Below, in pieces: positions 38,198-47,273 of a DNA stretch of 64,000 bases (its first letter is position 1; each line of letters begins with the position of its first letter). Source of the DNA: Clostridium saccharobutylicum DSM 13864 (GTDB taxonomy: Bacteria > Bacillota > Clostridia > Clostridiales > Clostridiaceae); the NCBI RefSeq assembly GCF_000473995.1, contig NC_022571.1, positions 539,501 through 603,500 of the forward strand. Direction: 5' to 3'. The notes under the pieces are model-generated. The model saw nothing but the letters and a program-made list of their open reading frames with translations. It had not been told where the DNA came from and did no database searches. Position numbers and translations under genes: made by a program.

Positions 38198-38219
38198 TAT
38201 GTTATAGATAAACAACTAG

Positions 38220-38417
38220 TGACTTAGACGTAGGATATATCTTAACGAAAGAAGTTATATTCTTTTTGTCTGTTGCTATATAATTTTGCTGTAGATTTCT
38301 AACAGTAGAAGTTATATAAATTCCATGTTCTTAAGGAAAGTTTATGACAAGCAGGAATAGGTCAACTTCTACTGAAGAAATACCTACAGAAAAATACAGC
38401 GATATTTTCAAAACTTT
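38220..38417 (+). repeat. family B long-hairpin element, copy 6
   Basis: GCTGTAGATTTCTAACAGTAGAAG pairs with CTTCTACTGAAGAAATACCTACAG over about 20 bp; the apex reads TTCCATGTTCTTAAGGAAAG and GACAAGCAGGAATAGG. The left outer arm with TTAACGAAAGAAG is present; the right outer arm is missing. The right end runs directly into the ogt ribosome binding site. Confidence 0.72.
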
Positions 38418-38430
38418 TTAGGAGGAAATT

Positions 38431-38895
38431 ATGAGAAATATATTTTATTACAATACTATGATTGGAGAACTTGGAATAGAAGAAAATGGATTAGCAATTA
38501 CAAAAGTATTTCTTGTAGATAAAGATATTGAAAAAGGACCATCAGAAAAAAATGAGACAGAATTATTAAAAGAAGCCATAAAACAACTTAATGAATATTT
38601 TGATGGCAAACGTAAAGAATTTAATTTACCATTAGCACCAAAAGGAACAGAATTTCAAAAGAAAGTATGGAATACTTTAAAGGAAATTCCTTTTGGGGAA
38701 ACAAGGAGTTATGGTGAAATTGCAAAGCTAATTGGTAATGAAAAAGCATCAAGAGCTGTTGGAATGGCTAATAATAAAAATCCAATAATGATTATAATTC
38801 CTTGTCATAGAGTGATTGGAGCAAATGGTAAGTTAGTTGGGTACGCAGGAGGCATAGATATAAAAGAAAAACTTCTTAATTTAGAGAAAAATTAA
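38431..38895 (+). CDS. ogt: methylated-DNA--protein-cysteine S-methyltransferase
   Basis: Suicide repair protein that removes alkyl groups from O6-alkylguanine. The 154-residue product has a recognisable C-terminal DNA-binding and active-site region: TEFQKKVWNTLKEIPFGETR, SRAVGMANNKNP and the acceptor cysteine C125 in IIPCHRVIG. Strong AGGAGG precedes the ATG. The terminator begins within the last codons. Confidence 0.93.
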   Translation: MRNIFYYNTMIGELGIEENGLAITKVFLVDKDIEKGPSEKNETELLKEAIKQLNEYFDGKRKEFNLPLAPKGTEFQKKVWNTLKEIPFGETRSYGEIAKLIGNEKASRAVGMANNKNPIMIIIPCHRVIGANGKLVGYAGGIDIKEKLLNLEKN

Positions 38896-38910
38896 GAAGT
38901 TTTTCTTTTT
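38866..38910 (+). terminator. ogt terminator
   Basis: GAAAAACTTCTTAATTT (38866-38882) pairs with AAATTAAGAAGTTTTTC (38889-38905), followed by TTTTT. It overlaps the end of the coding sequence. Confidence 0.85.
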
Positions 38911-38930
38911 ATAGATATTCAACTTTTAAC

Positions 38931-39062
38931 TTAAACTTATGTGTTGACTAACAGAAAGTAAGGGTACTCTATTGCTATAGAACATTGCTATGGATTTCTA
39001 ATAGTAATAGTTGCTAAATTCCTGCATGTTCCCCAGACAAGCTTGGTACAAGATACACAGAA
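38931..39062 (+). repeat. family B element, copy 7 (left half only)
   Basis: TTAAACTTATGTGTTGACTAACAGAAAGTAAGGGTACTCT and CTATGGATTTCTAATAGTAATAGTTGC, then CCTGCATGTTCCCCAGACAAGC, are almost the left half of the copy at 48262. The right arm is absent; sequence diverges after GACAAGC. Confidence 0.75.
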
Positions 39063-39125
39063 AAAATAATTTTATGATATAGTTTTGTTATGCTTAAATT
39101 ATATGTAATAAGAAAGGATAAGATT

Positions 39126-39569
39126 ATGGATAAATTTGAGACTATTAAAAATAATATAAGTGAAAATGAGCCAACAAGAAATAACTTATTAAAAGCAGTG
39201 ACTAATTTCAAACTAAGTACCAAAGCATTACAGAAAATAACAGGTTTGGACCCTGAGTGGCTGAATTCTTATTTGAATAAAAGAGCAAGTGTACATGACC
39301 TCTCGTACCAGTCAATGGCGGAGTTATCTAATTTAAGTTTTATGTTATCTGATGCTATAACGTTTGTTGATAATGATGATAGAATTAAAGGGATAATTGA
39401 TATATTAAAAGAAGAATTTTATATAAGTTATGAAACAATAGCGTTGTATGCTAAAATTGATGTAATTGATGTAGAAAAATTTATAGAAGACACTAAATCT
39501 ATAGGATTTGAAAAAAAATATAAAATTGCTACCATTAGTTCTCTTTTACTCTACTTATCAAAAAAATGA
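39126..39569 (+). CDS. small HTH-like protein of unknown function
   Basis: The 147-residue, mostly helical protein is not assigned to a family with certainty. LSTKALQKITGLDPEWLNSYL (about 31-51) and ISYETIALYAKIDVIDVEKFI (about 99-119) both look like helix-turn-helix segments with similar spacing, as in a duplicated DNA-binding fold. ATG at 39126 follows AAAGGA by seven bases; an upstream ATG at 39090 lacks a site. It is flanked on both sides by partial family B elements and followed by a terminator. Confidence 0.7.
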   Translation: MDKFETIKNNISENEPTRNNLLKAVTNFKLSTKALQKITGLDPEWLNSYLNKRASVHDLSYQSMAELSNLSFMLSDAITFVDNDDRIKGIIDILKEEFYISYETIALYAKIDVIDVEKFIEDTKSIGFEKKYKIATISSLLLYLSKK

Positions 39570-39574
39570 TTGTA

Positions 39575-39655
39575 GGATTTCTTCTAGTAACCGAAACAAC
39601 AGAGCACCATTTCTTTCGGTAAAATTACAACAAAACTCTAAATCCAAAATTATTT
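39575..39655 (-). repeat. family B element, copy 8 (solo short form)
   Basis: CTAGTAACCGAAACAACAGAGCACC then ATTTCTTTCGGTAAAATTAC is the complement of the usual family B left arm, as in the copy at 35900. It lies directly after the HTH-like gene. Confidence 0.68.
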
Positions 39656-39697
39656 ATCTATATGTACTAAAAGAAAATAAAGAATCATAAAATATAA

Positions 39698-39751
39698 AAA
39701 GTAATCCACATGGATAGTTATTTAATAAATATTCCTTGTGGATTATTTTAT
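39698..39751 (+). terminator. terminator after the HTH-like gene
   Basis: AAAGTAATCCACA (39698-39710) pairs with TGTGGATTATTTT (39737-39749), then ATTTAG. Confidence 0.78.
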
Positions 39752-40161
39752 TTAGTCACATTTAAAAAATAACAAGTGTATTTACATTATAAAAATTAAT
39801 TTGCATAGCAATGAAATAAAAATGGTTAAACAAAAATGAATAATAGGGAATTAACTTAACTAAAAAATTAAAATTGCAATATATATTTAATGGAAATTAT
39901 TAAGAATATATTAAATTAATTTTAATTATTATGAAATTTATTCTTTAAAACAATACAACAAGAGTTTATAATAAGATTAAAAATACAAAATATAGTTTTA
40001 AAGTAATAAATTAACATATGGATAAAAACTTGGCAATGATACCTAGTTAAATAAAGTTTAATTAATTTAATAAATGATTGGAGAGGTGATTAGACATGTT
40101 ATATATCTTTAGTGGATAAAATATTAATTTTAAGCAAATTTAATTATTTTCACGTGCCTAA
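39752..40161 (+). repeat. family A ends bracketing the Rnf leader
   Basis: TTAGTCACATTTAAAAAATAACAAG at the left and TTTTCACGTGCCTAA at the right are family A termini in the expected inverted orientation, 410 bases apart. The interior is not a normal family A core: it is AT-rich and contains GGAGAGGTGAT followed by a 7-codon frame (40096-40119). Either two degraded copies or one interrupted copy is possible. No convincing sigma-A promoter was found in it. Confidence 0.4.
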
Positions 40162-40187
40162 AAACAATTTTAAGGAGTTTGATAAAA

Positions 40188-40598
40188 ATGAAAACAGAAC
40201 AAGGCCTAGTAATTGAGGTGAGTGATAATGTGGCTAAAATTAAAGTAGGCAGGCATAATGATTGTAAAAATTGTGGTGCGTGTCCGGGAAATGACAGTAT
40301 TGTTATAACTGCTACTAATAAGATAGGGGCAAAACCAGGACAGCGAGTAGCCTTTGAAGTAAAAGAAAGTAATTTTTTAATGGCTACATTTGTTGTTTTT
40401 GTTTTGCCTATAATTGCTTTGTTTATTGGTGTATTACTTGGAGGAGTAGTTAGTAAATATATTGGATCAAATATTCGTATATCTCAAATAATAGGCGGAA
40501 TAATTATGTTCGTGTTGTCATTGATTTTTGTAAAGTCGTTTGATAAGACTGCTAGTGCAAATAATAAATCTCAGCCAGTAATTGTTCGTATTTTATAA
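40188..40598 (+). CDS. RseC/MucC family protein
   Basis: The 136-residue product has an N-terminal domain with the cysteine motif CKNCGACPG (about 27-35) and two membrane segments (about 66-88 and 100-118). This is the RseC family layout; in clostridia it is commonly found next to Rnf genes and may serve redox sensing or assembly. ATG at 40188 follows TAAGGAG by ten bases; the in-frame TTG at 40179 is too close to it. A hairpin separates it from rnfC. Confidence 0.85.
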   Translation: MKTEQGLVIEVSDNVAKIKVGRHNDCKNCGACPGNDSIVITATNKIGAKPGQRVAFEVKESNFLMATFVVFVLPIIALFIGVLLGGVVSKYIGSNIRISQIIGGIIMFVLSLIFVKSFDKTASANNKSQPVIVRIL

Positions 40599-40644
40599 TG
40601 AGATATTAAATATCTAGACTAATAATGAAAGAAATATCTTGATT

Positions 40645-40700
40645 AAAAAATCTCTCCTAATCATTAAATTATATAGCTAAAAGCATTTATAGAGATTTTT
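40645..40700 (+). terminator. hairpin between rseC-like gene and rnfC
   Basis: AAAAAATCTCT (40645-40655) pairs with AGAGATTTTT (40691-40700), then ATAATA. The loop is 35 bases long. It may be a weak terminator or attenuator that lowers readthrough into rnfC. Confidence 0.5.
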
Positions 40701-40743
40701 ATAATATAAATAGTTTTTTAATAAGCTTGTGAGGTGATTGTAA

Positions 40744-42063
40744 ATGTTAAAAAGTTTTCTTGGAGGAATTCATCCTAATGATAGTAAAAAGTATACATTT
40801 GATAAGGCAATTGAATCTCCATCATTACCAGACGAGGTAGTTATTCCGGTAAGTCAACATATTGGAGCTCCTTGTACACCTATAGTTAAGGTTGGTGATA
40901 GTGTTAAGAAAGGGCAAGTCATAGCTAATAGTGATGCATTTATGCATAGTCCAATACATGCATCAATCTCAGGTAAAGTAACTAAGATTGCAGATATGCC
41001 ACATGCATCTAAGGGAAGCTGCTTATCAATTGTTATTAAAAATGATGGTTTAGACGAATGGATTGAAGGAATTCCATTGAATCGTGAATGGGACAAGTTA
41101 AATGCTGAAGAAATCCGAAATATTATTAAGGATGCAGGTATAGTCGGAATGGGAGGTGCTACATTTCCGACACATATTAAATTAAATCCAAGTAAAGATA
41201 AAAAGATTGATGTTTGTATTGTGAATGCAGCTGAATGTGAACCATATTTAACGGCGGATTATAGGATGATGCTTGAATATGCTGATCGTATAGTTACTGG
41301 AGTCAAAATAATTATGAAAGTACTTGGAGTTACTAAGGTGTTTATAGGAATAGAAGATAATAAAATGGATGCCGTAAAAGTAATGAAAGATGCTTTTAAG
41401 GATACGTCAGTTGAAGTAGTGCCTTTACCTACAAAGTATCCACAAGGTGCAGAAAAGATGCTTATAAAAGTACTTACTGGCCGTGAAGTTCCAACAGGTG
41501 GATTGCCAATGGATGTTGGTGTTGTAGTGCAAAATATTGGAACTACAGTAGCAATTTCTGATGCTGTTGTTAATGGGATTCCATTGATACAAAGAATTAC
41601 AACAGTTTCTGGAGATGCAATTAAGGAACCTAAGAATTTATTACTAAGAATAGGAACTAGCTTTAAGTATGCAATAAATTATTGTGGTGGATTTAGTAAA
41701 GATCCTGAAAAAATAATTATGGGTGGACCTATGATGGGATTTGCTCAATCTACATTAGATGTACCTGTAATTAAGGGTGTATCTGGAATATTGGCGTTAA
41801 GCTCTGATGTTGTAAATTCAGGAGAAGAATCTCCATGTATTAGATGTGGTAGATGTGTTAAAGCATGTCCTATGGGACTGATACCGAGTATGTTAAGCAT
41901 ATTAGGACAGCGTCATAAATATAAAGAAGCTAAAGAAAATTACAACTTATTTAATTGCATAGAATGTGGAAGCTGCGTTTATTCTTGTCCTGCAAAACGT
42001 AATATTGTGCAATATATAAAATATTCAAAAGCTCAAAATTTAGCACACGCAGCAAATAAGTAG
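40744..42063 (+). CDS. rnfC: Rnf complex subunit RnfC
   Basis: Peripheral NADH/FMN-binding subunit of the ferredoxin:NAD oxidoreductase that couples electron transfer to export of Na+ or H+. The 439 residues include an FMN/NADH region (GMGGATFPTHIKL near 135, NAAECEPYLTADYRMM near 160) and two C-terminal [4Fe-4S] motifs: CIRCGRCVKACPMGL near 370 and CIECGSCVYSCPAKR near 410. GTGAGGTGAT precedes the ATG. First gene of rnfCDGEAB. Confidence 0.97.
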   Translation: MLKSFLGGIHPNDSKKYTFDKAIESPSLPDEVVIPVSQHIGAPCTPIVKVGDSVKKGQVIANSDAFMHSPIHASISGKVTKIADMPHASKGSCLSIVIKNDGLDEWIEGIPLNREWDKLNAEEIRNIIKDAGIVGMGGATFPTHIKLNPSKDKKIDVCIVNAAECEPYLTADYRMMLEYADRIVTGVKIIMKVLGVTKVFIGIEDNKMDAVKVMKDAFKDTSVEVVPLPTKYPQGAEKMLIKVLTGREVPTGGLPMDVGVVVQNIGTTVAISDAVVNGIPLIQRITTVSGDAIKEPKNLLLRIGTSFKYAINYCGGFSKDPEKIIMGGPMMGFAQSTLDVPVIKGVSGILALSSDVVNSGEESPCIRCGRCVKACPMGLIPSMLSILGQRHKYKEAKENYNLFNCIECGSCVYSCPAKRNIVQYIKYSKAQNLAHAANK

Positions 42064-42078
42064 GGAAGAAGGGATAAA

Positions 42079-43116
42079 ATGAGTTCAGAAGTTAAAGTGC
42101 AGGAAGGCAGTTTACAAGAAATTAAAGCAAAGGAAATTGGAATAGAAGAGAATCAATTTACAGTTTCAGCATCGCCACATATACGATGTGATGAGTCTAT
42201 TTCAAAGATAATGTGGAATGTAAATTTGGCATTAGCTCCAGCGGCTATTTTTTCTATATGCTATTTTGGATTTCCAGCATTAATTAATATGGTTACAGGA
42301 GCTGTTTCAGCAGTTTTATTTGAATATCTAGTAGAAAAGTTTCGTAAAAAGAAAATCACAGCATTTGATGGAAGTGCATTTTTAACTGGATTGTTGTTAG
42401 CTATGTCTGTTTCACCAAGTTTGCCACCTTATATGATGATAGTAGGTTCATTTATAGCAATTGTAATTGCTAAACATTCTATGGGTGGACTTGGATTTAA
42501 TATTTTCAATCCTGCTCATATTGGAAGAGCTGCATTAATGGTATCATGGCCAGTTGCAATGACTAGCTGGACTAAAATGACAACATCTGTTGATGTAGTT
42601 AGCAGCGCAACACCATTAAATATATTAAAGCAACAAGGGTATAGTAAATTGGTTGAGACATTTGGAAGTCAAGCAGCAATGTATAAGGCTATGTTTTTGG
42701 GAACACGAAATGGATGCATTGGAGAAACTTGTACTATATTACTTGTACTTGGAGGAATATACCTTATATATAGGGGATATGTTAATTGGCAGATTCCTGT
42801 TTGTATGATAGCAACAGTAGGAATACTTACATGGGTTTTTGCGCCTACAGGACTTTTCACTGGTGATCCATTATTTAATATGATGGCTGGTGGTTTGATT
42901 TTAGGAGCATTTTTCATGGCAACAGATATGGTAACTATTCCGATTACTATAAAAGGACAAATAATTTTTGCAGTAGGAGCAGGTGCAATAACTTCTTTAA
43001 TTAGATTAGTAGGTGGATATCCAGAAGGCGTTTGTTATTCAATTTTATTAATGAATGCAGTAACACCACTAATAGATCGTTTTGTAAAACCAAAAGAATT
43101 TGGAGCAAGGGGGTAA
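42079..43116 (+). CDS. rnfD: Rnf complex subunit RnfD
   Basis: Integral membrane subunit with about nine membrane segments over 345 residues, related to NqrB. The segment SSATPLNILK near 175 is where the family carries its covalent FMN threonine (SxxT-type site), a substrate of ApbE encoded downstream. Starts 15 bases after rnfC and ends four bases before rnfG. Confidence 0.95.
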   Translation: MSSEVKVQEGSLQEIKAKEIGIEENQFTVSASPHIRCDESISKIMWNVNLALAPAAIFSICYFGFPALINMVTGAVSAVLFEYLVEKFRKKKITAFDGSAFLTGLLLAMSVSPSLPPYMMIVGSFIAIVIAKHSMGGLGFNIFNPAHIGRAALMVSWPVAMTSWTKMTTSVDVVSSATPLNILKQQGYSKLVETFGSQAAMYKAMFLGTRNGCIGETCTILLVLGGIYLIYRGYVNWQIPVCMIATVGILTWVFAPTGLFTGDPLFNMMAGGLILGAFFMATDMVTIPITIKGQIIFAVGAGAITSLIRLVGGYPEGVCYSILLMNAVTPLIDRFVKPKEFGARG

Positions 43117-43120
43117 TAAG

Positions 43121-43684
43121 ATGGAAGGTGCACACGTTAATAAAGAATATTCAATTTTTCAGATAGCAATAAATTTGATAATAACTTGTTTAGTTTCTGG
43201 ATTAATAATAGGACTAGTGTATTATTTTACAGCTCCAATTGCCGCTGAAAAAAAAGAGGTATCTAAACAAGAATCTATGAGATCATTAGTCAGTGATGCA
43301 GATAACTTTAAAGCAGTACCAGATAAGGACCAATGGTTTACAGCTGAAAAAGACGGGAAAATAATAGCCTATGTAGTTCCGGGTGAAAGTAAAGGATATG
43401 GTGGAGAAATTAAGATGCTTGTAGCGGTTAAACCAGATGGAGAGGTAATTGATTATAGCATAACAACAAGTAATGAGACACCAGGACTTGGAGATAATGC
43501 ATCAAAGCAACCATTTAAAGATGAATTTAAAGGGAAAAAGGAAGCTAATTTAACAGTGACAAAAGATGCTTCTGACAAAGACGATATTCAAGCTATGACA
43601 GGGGCAACTATTTCATCTAGAGCTGTAACACTAGCTGTTAAAAATGCTGTACATGAAGTGACAGATTTTACAGGAGGTAAATAA
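43121..43684 (+). CDS. rnfG: Rnf complex subunit RnfG
   Basis: Membrane-anchored flavoprotein (187 residues): one membrane segment near 14-36 and an extracytoplasmic FMN-binding domain. The flavinylation motif is MTGATISSRAV near 162, with Thr as the probable covalent FMN site. ATG at 43121 follows AAGGGGG by seven bases; an in-frame start at 43100 overlaps rnfD and is less likely. Confidence 0.95.
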   Translation: MEGAHVNKEYSIFQIAINLIITCLVSGLIIGLVYYFTAPIAAEKKEVSKQESMRSLVSDADNFKAVPDKDQWFTAEKDGKIIAYVVPGESKGYGGEIKMLVAVKPDGEVIDYSITTSNETPGLGDNASKQPFKDEFKGKKEANLTVTKDASDKDDIQAMTGATISSRAVTLAVKNAVHEVTDFTGGK

Positions 43685-43686
43685 AT

Positions 43687-44313
43687 ATGAAGGAAAAGTG
43701 GAAAATTTTTAGCAAAGGTTTATATGATGAAAACCCAATATTTATGTTATGTTTAAGTCTTTGTCCCGCATTAGCTGTTACATCATCAGTAATTAATGGA
43801 CTAACTATGGGCTTGTGCGTAACATTTGTTATAACATGCAATAATGTAGTAGTTTCACTTACAAGAAAATTTGTAAATCCAAAAGTTAGGGTACCAGTTT
43901 ATATTACATTTATAGCAACTATAGTAACTGTTGTAGAACTTGTATTGCAGGCAATTTCACCAACGTTATATAGTGCTCTTGGAATCTATTTGGATTTAGT
44001 AGTTGTTTTCGCGATAATACTTGCAAGAGCTGAAGTATTTGCATCTAAAAATAAAGTGTTTCCTTCATTTCTAGATGGTTTTGGTATGGGATGTGGTTTT
44101 ACATTAGCTATGCTTTCTATATCAATAATAAGAGAATTTTTCGGAAGTGGATCAATTTGTGGTTTTAGAATATTAGGAACATGGTATAACGCACCTTTGA
44201 TTATGATTTTACCAGCTGGTGCGTTTATCTTAATTGGTTATATGATAGGTGCAATTAAGCTTCATAATGCGAATAGAGAAGCAAAAAAAGTAGAAGAAGG
44301 AAGTGAAGCATAA
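43687..44313 (+). CDS. rnfE: Rnf complex subunit RnfE
   Basis: The 208-residue integral membrane subunit has about six membrane segments (NPIFMLCLSLCPALAVTSSV at the start) and the conserved half-helix cysteines (LCP near 30, GMGCGF near 140) that form the intramembrane iron site with RnfA. Two bases separate it from rnfG; its stop overlaps the rnfA start by one base. Confidence 0.95.
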   Translation: MKEKWKIFSKGLYDENPIFMLCLSLCPALAVTSSVINGLTMGLCVTFVITCNNVVVSLTRKFVNPKVRVPVYITFIATIVTVVELVLQAISPTLYSALGIYLDLVVVFAIILARAEVFASKNKVFPSFLDGFGMGCGFTLAMLSISIIREFFGSGSICGFRILGTWYNAPLIMILPAGAFILIGYMIGAIKLHNANREAKKVEEGSEA

Positions 44314-44888
44314 TGAAAGAATATTTCACACTGTTTATAGGTGCATTACTTGTAAATAATTTCGTTTTAACAAAGTTTTTAGGTCTTTGTATATTTTTTG
44401 GAGTTTCTAAAAGCTTAAATGCTTCAATAGGAATGGGCATGGCTGTTACTTCAGTTATAACTCTTAGTTCGATGTTAGCGTGGATAGTATACCATTTTGT
44501 ACTATTACCATTTAATTTAACGTTCCTAACAACAATTGTTTTCGTTATACTTATAGCAAGTTTTGTACAGCTATTAGAGTTGATTATAAAGAAACAAGCA
44601 CCGACGTTATATAGGATGTGGGGAATTTATCTTCTTTTAATAGCAACAAACTGTATAGTATTATCAGTTCCATTATTAAATGTTCAATCAAATTATTCGT
44701 TTGTTAAAAGCATAGTCTTTTCAATAGGCTCTGGTATGGGATTTGCACTTGCATTAATACTCATGGCAAGTTTAAGAGAAAAGCTGGTGTATGCAGATGT
44801 ACCAAAGCCACTAGAAGGAACAGGAATTGCTTTTATATTAGCAGGTATGTTAGCATTAGCATTCTTGGGATTTTCAGGAATGATATAA
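44313..44888 (+). CDS. rnfA: Rnf complex subunit RnfA
   Basis: The 191-residue membrane subunit, homologous to RnfE in inverted topology, with about six membrane segments. LTKFLGLCIFFGVSK (near 20) and ATNCIVLSVPL (near 110) carry the iron-binding cysteines. The ATAATGA junction overlaps the rnfE stop codon and implies translational coupling. Confidence 0.95.
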   Translation: MKEYFTLFIGALLVNNFVLTKFLGLCIFFGVSKSLNASIGMGMAVTSVITLSSMLAWIVYHFVLLPFNLTFLTTIVFVILIASFVQLLELIIKKQAPTLYRMWGIYLLLIATNCIVLSVPLLNVQSNYSFVKSIVFSIGSGMGFALALILMASLREKLVYADVPKPLEGTGIAFILAGMLALAFLGFSGMI

Positions 44889-44906
44889 AGGAGATGAATA
44901 GAGATT

Positions 44907-45716
44907 ATGTTTACTGTAATAATGGTTTTAGCAGTAATGGTTGGAATTGGGATTGTTTTTGGATTCATTCTTGCTATTGCAAATAAAAAGTTTTCAGTGG
45001 AAGTAAATCCACTTATTCATGAGGTAGAGGATGTTCTTCCTAAGGGACAATGTGGTGCATGTGGTTATGCAGGATGTGCAGGTTATGCAGAAGCAGTAGT
45101 GCTAAATAAAGAAGTACCACCAAATCTATGTGTACCTGGAAAGGATGCTGTTGCTAAATTAGTAGCAGAAATTACAGGTAAAAGTGCTGAAAAAGTAGAA
45201 CCAAGAATAGCTCATATTAAATGTAAAGGAGCTATTGGAAAAGCAAAGCTAAGTTATAATTACAAGGGTATAGAGGATTGTGCAGCAGCAACTTTACTTC
45301 AAGGTGGACCTAAAGGATGTAAACATGGGTGCGTAGGATTTGGAACTTGTGTTAATAGCTGCCCATTTGGAGCATTGTCAATGGGAGAGGATGGATTACC
45401 TAAAGTTGATGCAAAAAAATGTACAGGCTGCGGAACTTGTGAAACAGCTTGCCCTAAGAATGTCATAGAAGTTATGCCAGTAAATTCGATTGTAAAAGTT
45501 AATTGTAATTCTAAAGATAAGGGAGCTATCGCTAGAAAACTTTGTAGTGCAGAAACATGTTTAGGATGTGGAATTTGTGCAAAAAATTGTACTTATGGTG
45601 CTATTAAGATTGAAAATAATCTTGCAGTAGTAGATTCTAAAATATGTGTTGAAAAATGTAAAGAACCAACATGTTTAGCTAAATGTCCAACATCAGCAAT
45701 TAAAATTGCTAACTAA
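44907..45716 (+). CDS. rnfB: Rnf complex subunit RnfB
   Basis: The electron-input subunit that accepts electrons from ferredoxin. The 269 residues have an N-terminal membrane anchor (about 1-25), the four-cysteine domain CGACGYAGCAGYAEAV near 47, and several ferredoxin-type cluster motifs: CVGFGTCVNSCPFGAL, CTGCGTCETACPKNV, CLGCGICAKNCTYGA and a C-terminal CVEKCKEPTCLAKCP. Last gene of the rnf operon; the region to 45876 has no obvious strong terminator. Confidence 0.96.
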   Translation: MFTVIMVLAVMVGIGIVFGFILAIANKKFSVEVNPLIHEVEDVLPKGQCGACGYAGCAGYAEAVVLNKEVPPNLCVPGKDAVAKLVAEITGKSAEKVEPRIAHIKCKGAIGKAKLSYNYKGIEDCAAATLLQGGPKGCKHGCVGFGTCVNSCPFGALSMGEDGLPKVDAKKCTGCGTCETACPKNVIEVMPVNSIVKVNCNSKDKGAIARKLCSAETCLGCGICAKNCTYGAIKIENNLAVVDSKICVEKCKEPTCLAKCPTSAIKIAN

Positions 45717-45876
45717 TTAAAGGATATTTAAATTATGAAATCATATATAGGGTTTAACAATGAGAATTTAACTTATATTATTTTTTTGAATGTACCTTAG
45801 ATTATTGATAGTTTATATTTTGAGTTTTCATTGGGGAATCCTATGGGTGATTTCACATTAATAATCGGAATTGTAT

Positions 45877-46029
45877 TAAGGCACAATTAAAGAATAATAT
45901 CAGTATGTGTGATTAGTTAGCATCATACTACAATTCTATTAATACGTGTGCTATTAGCAGGATTTACTTGTTTGTCTCACGCAAAATATTGGTGGAATAT
46001 TTTGAACCGTTATTTTTTGATGTGTCTAA
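45877..46029 (+). repeat. family A palindromic element, copy 8
   Basis: Starts TAAGGCACAATTAAAGAATAAT and ends CGTTATTTTTTGATGTGTCTAA. Internal CAGTATGTGTGA and TCATACTA arms pair. It fills most of the rnfB-apbE gap. Confidence 0.75.
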
Positions 46030-46077
46030 AAATGTTTTTTTGAAATATTTTCGATAAAAATAGATTGGAGTAATCAT

Positions 46078-47127
46078 ATGAAGAAAAATATATGTGCAAT
46101 ACTAGTTTTTATTTCAATTGTTTTAAATTTTACTTCTTGTGATAGTAGTAGAAATAAATATTATGAAAAAAGTAATATAGTTATGGATACGGTAGTCACA
46201 TTAAGTGCTTATGGAGAAAATTCTAAAGAAGCAGTTGAGGAAAGTTTTAAAAAGCTAGATGAAATTAATGAAATGGCAAGTACTAATATTGATACTAGCG
46301 ATATTTATAAAATAAATAATTCATCAGGAGAAAGTTATGTACAGGTTCATCCTGAAATTATGAAGATGATAGAAACTTCAATAAAATATTCAAAGTTAAG
46401 TGATGGAGCATTTGATATTACTTTAGGTCCTATAATTGATTTATGGGGGATTGGAACAGATAATGAAAGAGTACCTTCTGATGAAGAAATAAAAGCTAAG
46501 TTACCATTAGTTGGATGTGATAAAATTAGCATTAATGAAGAAGAAAGTAGTGTTATGCTTCAAAAAAAAGGTATGGCTTTAGATTTAGGTGGTATTGCTA
46601 AAGGATTTGCAGCTGATGAAGTCTTAAAAATTTATAAGAAATATAATATTGAAAATGGTCTTATTAATTTAGGATCAAGCTCTATTTACGCTGTTGGAAA
46701 AAATAAAGATAACAATAAATGGTCTGTTGGAATTAAACATCCTAGAAGTGAAGATTCTAAGAACTATCTTGGCATAATTAAATTAAGTAATGAAGCATTA
46801 TCTACATCAGGTGATTATGAGAGATATTTTATAAAAGATAATAAAAGATATCATCATATAATAAATCCTAAGACTGGATATCCAGCAGATAATGGTGTTA
46901 TGAGCGATACAATGGTAATAGATAACGATGATGAAGATAAAAATATGTTAGCAGATTTATTAACTACAACAGTATTTATATTAGGACCTGAAAAAGGATT
47001 AAATCTTATAAAAACTTTACCTAATGTATCTTGTGAAATTACAACATCAGATTATAAAATTTATACATCAGATGACTTTAAAGATAGAATTACAGATTTA
47101 AATAAAGAATTTGAATTTGCAAACTAG
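46078..47127 (+). CDS. apbE: FAD:protein FMN transferase (ApbE), lipoprotein
   Basis: Attaches FMN to threonines of secreted or membrane flavoproteins; RnfG and RnfD are the obvious clients here. The 349 residues begin with a lipoprotein signal (hydrophobic stretch, then FTSC with the lipobox cysteine near 21), then the ApbE fold: VMDTVVTLSAYG, DLWGIGTD, DLGGIAKGFAADE near 172, and STSGDYERYF, YHHIINPKTGYPA near 260. Its place after rnfB supports the flavinylation role. Confidence 0.94.
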   Translation: MKKNICAILVFISIVLNFTSCDSSRNKYYEKSNIVMDTVVTLSAYGENSKEAVEESFKKLDEINEMASTNIDTSDIYKINNSSGESYVQVHPEIMKMIETSIKYSKLSDGAFDITLGPIIDLWGIGTDNERVPSDEEIKAKLPLVGCDKISINEEESSVMLQKKGMALDLGGIAKGFAADEVLKIYKKYNIENGLINLGSSSIYAVGKNKDNNKWSVGIKHPRSEDSKNYLGIIKLSNEALSTSGDYERYFIKDNKRYHHIINPKTGYPADNGVMSDTMVIDNDDEDKNMLADLLTTTVFILGPEKGLNLIKTLPNVSCEITTSDYKIYTSDDFKDRITDLNKEFEFAN

Positions 47128-47165
47128 TAAAGTAAAATATATATGATTTTGATATAGATAAATAA

Positions 47166-47230
47166 TTTAAGAATTAGACTTATAACTAGAATGTATGGAA
47201 TTTCGGTTAGTGATCACATAACTCTAGATT
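47166..47230. repeat. short family B-end fragment
   Basis: AAGAATTAGACTTATAACTAGAATGT followed by TTTCGGTTAGTGATCACATAA combines the outer-end sequences of family B without a core. It is a probable remnant. Confidence 0.4.
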
Positions 47231-47273
47231 ATAGTTTGGATATCTATAAAGATTAATTTTAAGAGGAACTATT

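Noticed and set aside
39014-39223. A 69-codon minus-strand frame near the HTH-like gene
   Set aside because: It runs through a family B remnant and antisense to a gene with a good start; no ribosome binding site seen.
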